Assembly: GCA_963709875.1 (NCBI GenBank)
Contig: CAVPYB010000010.1
Span: 248,001 to 312,000 of the forward strand
Direction of reading: 5' to 3'
Origin: JAQBDA01 sp963709875
GTDB taxonomy: Bacteria; Chloroflexota; Anaerolineae; Anaerolineales; UBA4823
Length of the DNA stretch: 64,000 nt
The position numbers and the translations under genes are program-made. Shown piece after piece: positions 27,043 through 36,800 of the stretch. How positions within the stretch are numbered: position 1 is the first letter of the stretch; each line of letters opens with the position of its first letter. A model generated the notes under the pieces. The model saw nothing but the letters and a program-made list of their open reading frames with translations, was not told the origin of the DNA and did no database searches.

Positions 27043-28365
27043 ATGGCACTCTCCGGAATACAGATCTACAAACTTTTGCCGCAGACCAACTGCAAGGAAT
27101 GCGGCTTCCCGACCTGCCTGGCGTTCGCCATGAAGCTGGCTGCCAAACAGGTTGAGCTGGCTTCCTGCCCGTACGTCAGCGATGAATCCAAAGCCCAGCT
27201 GGCCGAGTCATCCGCCCCGCCGATCCGTCTGGTGACGCTCAAATCGAACGGTAATGAGGTCAAAGCTGGCAATGAGGTGGTGCTCTTCCGCCACGAGAAG
27301 ACCTTCTATAACAAGCCGGGTCTCTTCATCCGGGTCAGCGATAAACAGGATACCGCGCAGATAAAGGCTGCTGTCGAGCTGGCGGATGGATATTTGGTGA
27401 ACTATGTCGGCATCGAGCTGGCAGTGGATGGCTTCGCGGTGGCTGCGGACAGCGGCTCGGCTGCAACATTTGCCGGGGCTGTGCAGGCCGTGCGCGCCGC
27501 CAGCCAGCGCCCGCTGATCCTGCTGGCGAGCGACCCTGCGGTCGCCGAAGCCGGGTTGAATGCCCTATCTGACGAGACTGCCCTGCTCTATGCCGCCGAC
27601 ACCGGCAACTGGGAGGCAATGGCAGAGCTTGCCAAAGCCCAAAAAGCCGCCCTGGTTGTGCGTGCCGGGACGTTGGATGAGCTGGCAGACCTGACCGAGA
27701 AGATCACCGCTAAAGGGGTCGAAGACCTGGTCCTCGATCCGGCTGCAGACAGCCTGAGCAAGTCCCTGATGCTCGAGACCCAGATCAGACGCATGGCGTT
27801 GAAGAAGAACTTCCGCGCCCTGGGCTACCCCACCATTCGCCTGCCAGCGCAGCCTTGCTGAAGCAGCCCAGGCGATCACCAAGTACACCGGCTTCATCGT
27901 GCTGGATGCCTTCTCACCTGAGCTGGTCTACCCGCTGCTGGTGCTGCGTCAGAACATCTACACCGACCCGCAGAAACCCATCCAGGTGCAGCCCGGGCTG
28001 TACGAGATCAACAAGCCCGGACCCGAAGAGCCGGTGCTGGTGACCACCAACTTCAGCATCACCTACTTCCGGTAGCCAACGAGGTCGAAGGCTCCGGTCT
28101 GCCGGCCTGGCTGCTGGTGACCGATGCCGAAGGGATGAGCGTGCTGACCGCCTGGGCGGCAGGCAAGTTCGACGCCGAGCGCATCGCCAAAGCCGTCAAG
28201 GAGTTCAAGGCTGCCGACAAGGTGACCAAACGGCGGGTAGTGCTGCCCGGTCATGTGGCAGTGCTCTCCGGCGAGCTGGAAGCCGAGCTGCCCGACTGGG
28301 AAGTGCGCGTCGGGCCGCGCGAAGCCGTGGACATCCCCAAGTTCTTCAAGCAGGTATTAGGGTAA
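27043..28365 (+). CDS. acsC: Corrinoid iron-sulfur protein, large subunit (CODH/ACS gamma; two frameshifts)
   Basis: Large subunit of the corrinoid protein. The N-terminal 4Fe-4S motif is TNCKECGFPTCLAFA plus a later cysteine (Cys17, 20, 25, 42), which reductively activates the corrinoid. The C-terminal barrel binds the corrinoid. The frame changes near 27850 (LAEAAQAITKYTGFIVLDA continues the family sequence) and near 28072 (VANEVEGSGLPAWLLVTD). Rebuilt length is about 440 residues, normal for the family. It follows acsD across a repeat-filled gap. Confidence 0.93.
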
Positions 28366-28409
28366 CTACCCCTAACCCCTCTTACCTGATGGGGGGAGGG
28401 GAAATAACC

Positions 28410-30344
28410 ATGAGCGATCATCTGGTTACCTTCGACAGCGCGGAAGAGGGCGTGCGCGTTCCGACCGGGACGCTGCTCTCGGAAGCCGCGCGTCAGGCGG
28501 GTGTGGAGATCATGCAACCTTGCGGAGGGCAGGGACGCTGCGGGCGGTGTGCAGTTCAGGTTGAACAGGGGACTGTGCGCCGCCGCAGCACGCTGCGCCT
28601 GTCAGAAAAGGACGTTGCGGCAGGTTTTGCCCTGGCGTGCCAGTCGGTGGTCGAGGCGGATGTCCGGATCTCAATCCCGCCGCAGGAGAAGATCGAGCGC
28701 CGGCTGACCACCGAGCGTGTCGCCGCAGAGGTGGTCGTCCCGGATGGCTACGACAGGCTGAGCTGGCAGCCCATCCAGCGCGTGTCCCTGAGCCTGACCC
28801 CGCCCTCGATGGACGACCAGACCGATGACTGGGGTCGCCTGCGCACAGCTTTGCGCCAGCAGGCAGATATCCCTGATATGCGCATCTCGCTCAGCCTGCT
28901 GCAGAAGGTGGGCAGCGTTCTGCGCCAGGGGGAGTGGCAGGTGACAGCCGTCTACGAAACCGATACCTGGGACTGCACAGAATGCGTCCCGCGGCTGATC
29001 GACCTGCTGCCCGGGCACCCGTCGACAGAAGACCCCTTATGGGCGGCGGCAATCGATATCGGCACCACGACCGTCTCCTTGTGGCTGGTCGATCTGATAA
29101 GCGGGCAGGTGCGCGCTCAGGTCGCCGAGTACAACGGGCAGATCGCCCGCGGCGAGGACGTGATCTCGCGCATCATCTACACCGGCAAGAACGGCGGCGG
29201 CGATGAGCTGCGCCAACGCGTGCTGGAGACGATCAATGCACTGGTCGAGCGGGCTTGCAAGCGCCTCCTGGCCGATCCCGGTTCGATCAGCAAAGCCACC
29301 ATCTCCGGCAACAGCACCATGCTGCACTTGCTGCTGGGCATCCCGGCGGCTAGCATCCGCCTGTCTCCATTTATCACGGCTGTCAACCACATCCCCAGCC
29401 TGCTGGCGAGGGAGTTAGGGCTGGCAGTCAATCCTGAAGCGCGCGGTGGACTGCCTGCCAGGCGTCGCCAGCTACGTGGGCGCTGATATTACCGCCGGTG
29501 TGCTCTCCTCCGGCATGCAGGGCACCGAGCGACTGACCCTGTTCCTGGACGTGGGCACCAACGGCGAGACGGTGCTCGGGACACGCGATTGGTTGGTCAC
29601 CTGTGCCTGCTCCGCAGGGCCGGCTTTCGAGGGGGCGGGTGTGATGGACGGCATGCGCGCCACCAGCGGTGCGATCGAGGAAGTGTGGATCAACAGCGAC
29701 CACCTACGAGCCGACCTACCGCGTGATCGGCAGCGTCAAGCCGCGCGGCCTGTGCGGCAGCGGGCTGATCGCGCTGCTGGCGGAGATGTTCACTACCGGG
29801 GTGATCGACAAGGGCGGCAACTTGAACACCGACCTGGAGACAGACCGCGTCCGCGAGGGCGAGCACGGTCTGGAATACGTGGTTGCCTGGAGCTCTGAGA
29901 CCTCTACTGACAGGGATATTGTCATCAACGCGGTGGATATCGACAACCTGCTGCGCGCCAAGGCAGCCATCTACGCCGGCTTCACCATCCTGGCAGACCG
30001 CGTCGGCGTGCCGCTGGAAGGGGTGGAGCAGGTGCTCATCGGAGGCTCGTTCGGCAAGTACATCAACGTGGAGAACGCGGTGCAGATCGGGCTGCTGCCC
30101 GGATATGGATTGGGATCGCTTCCATTTCCTGGGCAATACCTCGGTGCGCGGCGCGTACCACGCATTGGTCGACCGCCGCGCCCGGGAGAGCATCCAGGCC
30201 ATCGCCGACCGCATGACCTATATCGAGCTTTCGGCAGACAACAGCTTCTACGAGGCTTTCACATCAGCCCTGTTCCTGCCGCACACCGATTTATCCCGTT
30301 TCCCATCCGTTGCCCAGGCGATGAGCAACCGGACAAGTGAGTAG
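28410..30344 (+). CDS. acsV: Corrinoid activation/regeneration protein, ferredoxin-ASKHA fusion (three frameshifts)
   Basis: RACo-type reductive activator that uses ATP to rescue the oxidised corrinoid protein. The N-terminus is a plant-type 2Fe-2S ferredoxin domain with Cys38, 44, 47 and 77 (CGGQGRCGRC and LACQS). After a linker comes the ASKHA ATPase with IDIGTTTVSLWLVD, SGNSTMLHLLLG and FLDVGTNGETVLG. Shifts near 29440, 29700 and 30105 are each explained by one extra base (ARVDCLPGVASY, TYEPTYRVIG, LPDMDWDRFHF). The rebuilt length of about 644 residues matches the family. The ATG at 28410 follows a GGGGAGGGG stretch. Confidence 0.92.
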
Positions 30345-30530
30345 ATTTGGTTCACCGCAGAGACGCAAAGAGCGCTGAGATATAAAAATAAACCGGACAC
30401 GTATGCACACGGAGGAGGCGGATTCATATTCACATCGACACATAAAAACCCGTGAGCATCTACCTAATCCGTGTACAAAAAACACCCTGTGACCTCCGTG
30501 CTCTGTGGTGAATAAAATAATATAAGGAAG
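30345..30530. repeat. Repeat-bounded gap between acsV and acsE
   Basis: The left end reads TTCACCGCAGAGACGC and the right end GTGCTCTGTGGTGAAT, an inverted pair of the same family as 26948-27020. Between them are about 150 bases with no gene; CGGACACGTATGCACACGG and the later AATCCGTGTACA suggest a second inner inverted pair. It separates two genes of one pathway. Confidence 0.6.
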
Positions 30531-30539
30531 GGTTACCCC

Positions 30540-31465
30540 ATGTATATCATAGGCGAGAATATCCACATCATATCCGAGAAAGTCAAAGTTGGACTGAAAG
30601 AGCGCGATGCCAAATTCTTCCAGGAGCTGGCCGTGCAGCAGGTCGAAGCGGGGGCGCAGGCGCTGGACATCAACCTGGGGCCGCGCAAGAAAGACGGCGA
30701 AGAAGTCTTCCCCTGGATGGTCGAAGTGGTCGAGCAGGTGGTCGATGTGCCGCTCAGCTTCGATACCACCAACATCTTGGGCATCGAAGCCGGACTGAAA
30801 AAGATCACCAAGGCCCAGCCGATCATCAACTCCACCTCCGCCGAGCCGGAGCGCCTGGAGAAGGTGCCCTTGCTGGCAAAACAGTACAACACCAAGCTGA
30901 TCGCCCTGACCATGGGCAGCTCAGGCATCCCCGTGGCAGCAGATGACCGCGTGACCATCGCACTGGAAGCGCTCATCCCGCGCATGCTGGAGATCGATTT
31001 CCCGATCAGCGACCTGATCATCGATCCGCTGGTGCTGACCGTCTCCGGCTGCCAGGAATACTGCCCGCACTTGCTCGAAGCTGTTCGCACCCTGCAGTAC
31101 GCCTGGGACCCGCCGCCGGCGATCTCCATCGGCCTGTCGAATGTCTCCAACGCCGTCCCGACTGAGAACCGCCCGCTGATCAACCGCGTCTACTGCGCCA
31201 TGCTGATGGGGGTAGGCTTGCAGATGATGATTGCCAACCCGCTGGAAGAGGATCTAAAAGAGGTGATCCGCATTATCGAGACACGTGACGACAGTCCACC
31301 GCAATCGGTCGGCTGTATCTCAAGATCGCCGACCGGGTCACTAATATGGAAGAGCCGACCGTAGCAGACGTGGACCTGTCCGACCCCGAGCAGGAGAGGA
31401 TCTGGAAGACGCTGCAGGTCCTGATGAACAAAGTCATCTACGCCGACGGCTACCTGTCGCAGTAG
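30540..31465 (+). CDS. acsE: 5-methyltetrahydrofolate:corrinoid/iron-sulfur protein methyltransferase (frameshift)
   Basis: Transfers the methyl group from methyl-tetrahydrofolate to the corrinoid protein, linking the methyl and carbonyl branches. The pterin-binding TIM barrel is evident: MYIIGENIHIISEKVK, GAQALDINLGPRKKDGEEVF, LSFDTTNILGIEAGLK, PIINSTSAEPERL and ISIGLSNVSNAVPTENRPL. A shift near 31310 moves the last 50 residues (GRLYLKIADRVTNMEEPTV) to another frame. Full length of about 308 residues is slightly above the usual 262-270, mainly through a C-terminal extension. A good terminator ends the cluster. Confidence 0.92.
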
Positions 31466-31492
31466 GTCTTTCCGCCAAAGACCAGATTAGTA

Positions 31493-31530
31493 AATAAAAG
31501 ACCCCGCATACACCGGGGACTTTTATTTTT
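31493..31530. terminator. Bidirectional terminator between acsE and the PEP-synthase-like gene
   Basis: AATAAAAGACCCCG and CGGGGACTTTTATT form a stem with A-rich and T-rich flanks on both sides, so it can end transcription from both convergent genes. Confidence 0.88.
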
Positions 31531-31549
31531 CTCTCCATCATTGTATGGA

Positions 31550-34205
31550 TCACTCACTCAACACAAAGATCCTTCCCGCCGTCCCGTCGAGACGGATGCG
31601 CTGCCCGTCCCTCAATCTCTCCGTCGCACGGTGGACGCCCACCACAGCCGGGATGCCGAACTCGCGCGCCACGACCGAGCCGTGGGTCATCATCCCGCCG
31701 ACTTCGGTGACCAGCCCGCTGGCTGCCATCATCAGCGGAGTCCAGCCGGGGTCGGTGCCGGGGCAGACCAATATCTCACCGGCTTCGATCTGTGTGCCGC
31801 GTGGGTCCAGGACCACGTGCACGACGCCCTCGACCACCCCCGGTGAGACTGGGCTGCCGGTGATCAGGTCTGCGCTGTCCGTTTCCACGCCAATGCCTTC
31901 GTAATAAGCGCGCCCGTCGCTGACTAGAACGCGCGGCACCTGCTTGCGGCGCTGCTCGCGCTGGTATGCCAGGCGTCGCTCTGCAACCAGTGCCTTCCAG
32001 TCACGGGTTTCGTTTCGAGAAAGCGCCTCCAATTCGGATACATACAGGTAGAAGAGATCGTCCGGGCGGGCGATCGTACCTGCGGCGGCAAATTCATCGC
32101 CTGCATCCAGCAATGCCGGGCGCGCAACCCCCATCATCCGTATCATCACAAACTTGGGGCTTTCGCGCGCTCCCATCAGCAGGCGGATGCGCCGTGCTGC
32201 CGCCCGGACCAGCTTTTCCTTTAGCCAGCCGCCATGCTGGCGGCGCGCCTGGGCAGCAAGCTGCTCTACCGCGGCGTGAGCGGCATCTTTGCCGCGCGCA
32301 AACTGCACCTCCAGATCGGATTCAGCATCCCGGTTCAGGTAGCTCTGCAGAGTGTGCATCACCGGGGCAGGGTCCTCCCGCCAGCGCGGTTGGCCGAAGT
32401 CGATCTCGCCCTGGCCGCGCATCCCGTAGCGCTGCATGAAGCTGGCAATTGCCTCTTGGGCGGTTGGGGGTAGGCTGCCGTTCAAATAGCTGCTCGCAAG
32501 CTGGCTGGCATCCGAAGTTCGGACGGCCTGTGCTGCCAGATCATCTCTGCGTATCTCCACAGCCGTATCCCACAGCGCCAGGTCCATCTCGGTGGTAACG
32601 TTTCCCGGCAGGCTGCGGGTTACCTCCAGGGCTGATGACCGGTCGTCAGCCGCCAAATTTGTAGAGCACGTTCAGCGACGCCATACTCGGCCCGAACATG
32701 GGTACGAATTCCGGCAGCAACAGGGTGAAGAAGGGGGCGATCCTCTGGCGGATGAAGCTGACAATGTTCGCCAGGCGTTCGAAACGGTCAGTGCCGGGAG
32801 CGATGCGTGCATCAGCAAGCACGGTTTCGGTCCTTGCATCGAACGCCGCCCGGGCTTTCTCCGGGCGTAGTAGATTGTATGCCAGCCGCGCCGCTACCGG
32901 CAGACCAAAGCGCGCCACACGAACCAGCGTGCGTGGACGAATTTTTCCCTTGCCAACCCGCATGTTCGGCTCATCCAGGAATGTTTGGATGATCTGCCGC
33001 GCGCTTGGCTCGACATAGTTAAGCGCAGGCATGAGTATGCGGCCCGCGATTGGGTTGCGGATAGCGTCGCTGAATCTGACCCAAATGCGCTCACCCGCTT
33101 CTTCGAATATCTTTACCTCATCGGGGTGCAGGTCGAGCCCGAACATACCTCCAGCACCGGCCGCGATATGTCTGACGACATCCCGACCGAGGGGAGTCAT
33201 TGGACCCACCAGCCCTTGTATGCTGCCGAATGAGACCCACACCTGCAGCGGGTCGAAGGAGAGCTCAGGCACCGGGAAGAGTGATGTGATAGGGCGTGAT
33301 TGCAGCAGATATACAGCGTCGTCTGTAATTGCCCATTCGATGTCCTGTGGGCTGTCGTACTCGCTCTGCACCTGCCTGCCCAATTCCACGAGCCGTTGGA
33401 TTTCTCGCTCCGACAGGGTCTGCCTTTCGCCGGCTTGCTCTGCGACCGTTTCTACCCCGCCGCCATCCAGGCTGCGCGTGGCTAAGCTCTTCTCACCCAG
33501 GCTCTTGCTGATGATCGCGCCACTGAGGGCATTCACGACGTAGTGGTCCGGTTCGACCTGCCCGGAGACCAGCGCTTCACCCAGCCCGAAGGTGGCATCG
33601 ATGACTGACTCGCGCAGCTGTCCGGTCAGCGGGTTGGCGGTGAACAACACGCCCGAGACCTCGCTCTGCACCATCTGCTGCACAACCACCGCCAGGGCGG
33701 TTACACCGTGGTCGATCGCATTGCGGGAGCGGTAGCCGATGGCGCGCGCCGTCCACAGGCTGCTCCAGCAGCCGACCACAGCCCGGAACAGGTCGTCTTC
33801 GCTGGTAATGTTCAAGAAGGTGTCCTGCTGGCCGGCGAAGGACAGGTCGGGCAGGTCTTCGGCGGTAGCCGACGAGCGCACTGCTACGGGTGCGCCATTT
33901 AAGCCTGCGTACGCTGTGAGAGTGGCGGATTTCGTCTCGGATGGTACCTGCCCGGCAGAAAAGGCGCTGCGGATCTGGGTGGAGGCGTTTTCGAGCTGTG
34001 CGGGGTCATCGGACGTGATACCGGAGATGGAGGTCTTGATGATTTTATCGAGCTGATTCTCCCTGACAAAGGAGCGGTACGCCTCGGTCGAGATGATGAA
34101 ACCGGGCGGGACGTTGAACCCAGCGCGGCTCAGGCGGGCAAGATTGGCGCCTTTGCCGCCGGCGTTTTCGAGACTGGCATCTGTAGAGGTGAAATCGATC
34201 AGCAT
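31550..34205 (-). CDS. PEP synthase / rifampicin phosphotransferase-like enzyme (frameshift)
   Basis: About 885 residues. The N-terminal ATP-grasp (PPDK_N) domain shows GGKGANLARLSRAGFNVPPG, VRSSATAEDLPDLSFAGQQ and DIEWAITDDAVYLLQSRPIT. The C-terminal swivelling domain carries the phosphorylated histidine in GGMMTHGSVVAREFGIPAVV. There is no PEP/pyruvate TIM barrel after the histidine domain. With that order and length it resembles rifampicin phosphotransferases more than true PEP synthases, although a dikinase with another acceptor is possible. One extra base near 32650 separates the two halves. The ATG at 34205 lies 10 bases after the SDR gene stop. Confidence 0.85.
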
Positions 34206-34215
34206 TGTTATCCAC

Positions 34216-34923
34216 TCACCAGTCGATCGGCTTTCCATCCCTGAAGAAACCCCCGTTGGGTCCGCCATCCGGCAGGGTGGCTGCCCACACGATTGACTCA
34301 GCACCGGCAGCCAAACTGCGCGGCGCCCGGGATCCCCCCATATCGGTTCGCACCCACCCCGGGCATACTGCATTCACCAGGACGTTCTTGCCGCGCACGG
34401 CATCCGCGAGCATGATCGTCAGCCCATTGAGCGCCAGCTTGGACAGCCGGTAGGCAGTGTTGTAGCGGCTGAGACTGCCGACCTCCCCCATGCCGGATGA
34501 TACATTGACCACCCGTCCGAAATTCTGCTCGACCATCGCCGGGATGAACGCCTGGCACAGCCGCTGAGCGCCCAGCGTGTTGGTCTGAAGGGTTAGCTCG
34601 ATGACTTCCATTGAGACCTGCAGCACGGTTTGATCCGCATCGATGTAGATCCCGGCATTGTTGACCAGGACGTCTGCAGCGCCGAAATTCTTGGACACGA
34701 ACTTGTGTAATCTCTGGATGCTCTCCGGGCTGGTGACATCCAGTGGGTGGTATGTCACTTCAGCGCCCTGACTCATGAGCATCTCGGTGGCTCGCTCGCC
34801 GGCTGTACGGTTGCGGCTGGTCAGGATCACGCTGTATCCTCGCTCGGAAAGCTGGCGGCAGGTCTCCAGACCCAGACCGCGATTTGCACCGGTGACAATG
34901 GCGGTTTTAATCGATTTCATCAT
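34216..34923 (-). CDS. Short-chain dehydrogenase/reductase
   Basis: Classical SDR of 235 residues. It has the nucleotide loop VTGANRGLG, the NNAG motif (VLVNNAGIY), the catalytic Ser in VVNVSSGMG and Tyr/Lys in YRLSK, then NAVCPGWVRTDMGG. Two in-frame ATGs stand at the start. It is the first gene of a two-gene minus-strand operon with the PEP-synthase-like enzyme. The substrate is unknown. The sequence resembles plant and bacterial carbonyl-reductase-like SDRs. Confidence 0.9.
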   Translation of the reverse strand: MMKSIKTAIVTGANRGLGLETCRQLSERGYSVILTSRNRTAGERATEMLMSQGAEVTYHPLDVTSPESIQRLHKFVSKNFGAADVLVNNAGIYIDADQTVLQVSMEVIELTLQTNTLGAQRLCQAFIPAMVEQNFGRVVNVSSGMGEVGSLSRYNTAYRLSKLALNGLTIMLADAVRGKNVLVNAVCPGWVRTDMGGSRAPRSLAAGAESIVWAATLPDGGPNGGFFRDGKPIDW

Positions 34924-35275
34924 TAATATGAGGCCCGGTGATGTGATTTACGCTTGGGGTAATTGCTGGGGCAATCGATTTGATGACGACAGATCTCAAG
35001 GATGGCCTCGGCCTGTAAGATAGCGTTGCTTGCCTGTTCTTCAGTATAATTATAGCATCCGTAATTTTATCCGGCGAGTGGACAATTTGTGGGTCATTGG
35101 GAGTTGCCGTGACAGGTGGTAGATTTGGGGGTGTTTTTCGGGCGAAGCCCGAAAAACACCCCCAAATAACCCCTGCACCACGGTGATTCCCATGGAGCCT
35201 AAATTAACCAGTTCTTAAGCCGCGATATGACGTTCGTCATTAGACAGGCGCTGCCGAATCTGCCATAATGGAAAC
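34924..35275. other. Divergent intergenic region carrying a large palindromic element
   Basis: The 352 bases between the SDR gene (minus) and the DUF362 gene (plus) contain no gene. The central third is the palindrome at 35099-35191. ATAATTATAGC near 35046 is AT-rich and could be part of a promoter. Confidence 0.6.
35099..35191. repeat. 93-base palindromic element with 21-bp perfect core
   Basis: The core pairs 35123-35143 with 35147-35167 perfectly, leaving only GAA in the loop. Outer arms (GGGAGTTGCCGTGACAGG on the left, CACCACGGTGATTCCC on the right) are imperfectly inverted. The right arm recurs at 52477-52502 (CCCCTACACCACGGTGATTC), and an inverted, diverged copy occurs at 56957-56978. 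It lies between divergent genes, so it is a mobile-type or REP-like element rather than a terminator. Confidence 0.8.
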
Positions 35276-36523
35276 ATGAACAGCTATGGCAAATTCCCCA
35301 GGCGCATCACCCGGCGCGGCTTCCTCAAGTCGCTGCTGGCCTACGGGCTGGGCAGCGCTGCCAGCTTGTTCAGCCGGTCTGCCGGCTCCTCAGCCAGCCC
35401 ACCCCTCTCCCCTGATCCCCCCTCGCCTGTCTATCTCCCCATGGTCGCCAACCGGGCGCTGAAGAACGGCGCCCAGGGGCACGTTGTACACATGCACGCT
35501 CCGGCGGTCACCAACTGGTACTTCTATACCGACCAGTACTACGGGCGCACCCAGGCTCCCGGCGTGCCCGGTGTAAGCCAGCCGGTGGTAGATGCTATGC
35601 TCGACCGCGGCTTGTGCGAGCTGCTCGGTCTGCCTACTGGCTCGGTGGGGGAGGCCTGGCGCCGCCTGACGCCGGATTACGTCCCCGGCGACCGGGTGGC
35701 TATCAAGGTCAACCTGAACAACTCCTTCACCTGCAGCACTACGACAACTGCGGTGGACGCCATCGCCCAGCCGGTCAATTCAGTTGTGCGCGGGCTCTTG
35801 CAGCGGGGGGTGCGCGAGGGGGATATCATCGTCTATGACGCCATCCGCTACTTCTCCGACCGGGTGTACAACGAGCTGATCAATAAGGGCGTGCAAATCC
35901 ACGACGAGGGCTGCCGCGGCTACCCGGCCACCTTCAACAGCAGCGATCCGGACGCAGTGGTGCAGTTCTTCCCGCCCTCCGGGAGCCTGTCCACCGTGCG
36001 CCTGTGCGATGCGCTCATCGGGGCGAAATACCTGATCAACATGCCCATCCTGAAGGGTCACCCGCTGGCGGGGGTGACGTTGGGCTTCAAGAACCATTTC
36101 GGCTCCACCAACAACCCCGCCGGGATGCACGATCACGTCTCCACGTCTTACCAGCTCATCGATCAGTACGACGCGCTCGTAGATCTGTTCGCCAACCCTC
36201 ATATCCGCTACAAGACAGTGCTGACCGTCGCAGACGGTATCTACGGCAGCCGGCGCTACCAGAACACACCGCCGCAGACGTGGGATACCTTCGGGGGTGC
36301 ATCACCGTGCAGCCTGTTCCTGTCTACCGACCCGGTCGCCATCGACTGTGTGATGCACGACCTGCTCAAGGAAGAGCGCGGCTCCAGCCAGCCGGGAGTG
36401 AGCAACAGCTACCTGGAGCTGGCAGCCAATGCGGGTATGGGGGTTTACGAACGCGGCTATCCCTGGCAGATGCCTTACGGCAGCGGGTATCAGAAAATCG
36501 TTTACCAGCGGATTGCGATGTAA
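35276..36523 (+). CDS. DUF362 family protein with Tat signal
   Basis: A 415-residue protein. A twin-arginine signal (ITRRGFLKSLL, residues 11-21) indicates folded export. The mature part matches DUF362, a family often linked to Fe-S or unknown redox roles: DRVAIKVNLNNS, VYDAIRYFSDRVYNEL, LINMPILKGHPLAGVTLGFK and NHFGSTNNPAGMHD. It has few cysteines and no ferredoxin motif. It appears monocistronic, with the palindromic element in its promoter region. Confidence 0.87.
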   Translation: MNSYGKFPRRITRRGFLKSLLAYGLGSAASLFSRSAGSSASPPLSPDPPSPVYLPMVANRALKNGAQGHVVHMHAPAVTNWYFYTDQYYGRTQAPGVPGVSQPVVDAMLDRGLCELLGLPTGSVGEAWRRLTPDYVPGDRVAIKVNLNNSFTCSTTTTAVDAIAQPVNSVVRGLLQRGVREGDIIVYDAIRYFSDRVYNELINKGVQIHDEGCRGYPATFNSSDPDAVVQFFPPSGSLSTVRLCDALIGAKYLINMPILKGHPLAGVTLGFKNHFGSTNNPAGMHDHVSTSYQLIDQYDALVDLFANPHIRYKTVLTVADGIYGSRRYQNTPPQTWDTFGGASPCSLFLSTDPVAIDCVMHDLLKEERGSSQPGVSNSYLELAANAGMGVYERGYPWQMPYGSGYQKIVYQRIAM

Positions 36524-36525
36524 GG

Positions 36526-36723
36526 TTATTCTGGGCGATATTGGCTTAATTCTTCACGGTTGACTTTGCGTAAAATCTCTTCGAGCGGTCCATCCACGCT
36601 AAGGATATGATCGTGTAATACAGCGTTAATCAGTGTCTGGTAATTACCTCTACCCATTTCATCTACCTGGTATCGGAACCATTCGATAATATCATTATCC
36701 AGACGAATAAGGATGCGATCCAT
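36526..36723 (-). CDS. Ribbon-helix-helix, BrnA-like antitoxin without visible toxin
   Basis: A 65-residue protein of the BrnA/CopG-type: RILIRLDNDIIEWFRYQ followed by GNYQTLINAVLHDHI, the pattern of a DNA-binding RHH antitoxin. No BrnT-like toxin gene lies next to it on either strand: the upstream neighbour is the divergent glycosyltransferase and the downstream one is convergent DUF362. It may act alone as a small regulator or pair with a distant toxin. Confidence 0.75.
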   Translation of the reverse strand: MDRILIRLDNDIIEWFRYQVDEMGRGNYQTLINAVLHDHILSVDGPLEEILRKVNREELSQYRPE

Positions 36724-36800
36724 TCCAATTTCCCTTCGAGTCCGATGTTGTACCCACTATAATATGCACAAGGAAGAAATTATTGTTTCAAGGACCTCTC

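Noticed and set aside
26948..30530. CRISPR array formed by the CTCTGCGG repeats
   Set aside because: The copies are few, diverged, irregularly spaced and inverted, and there are no cas genes.
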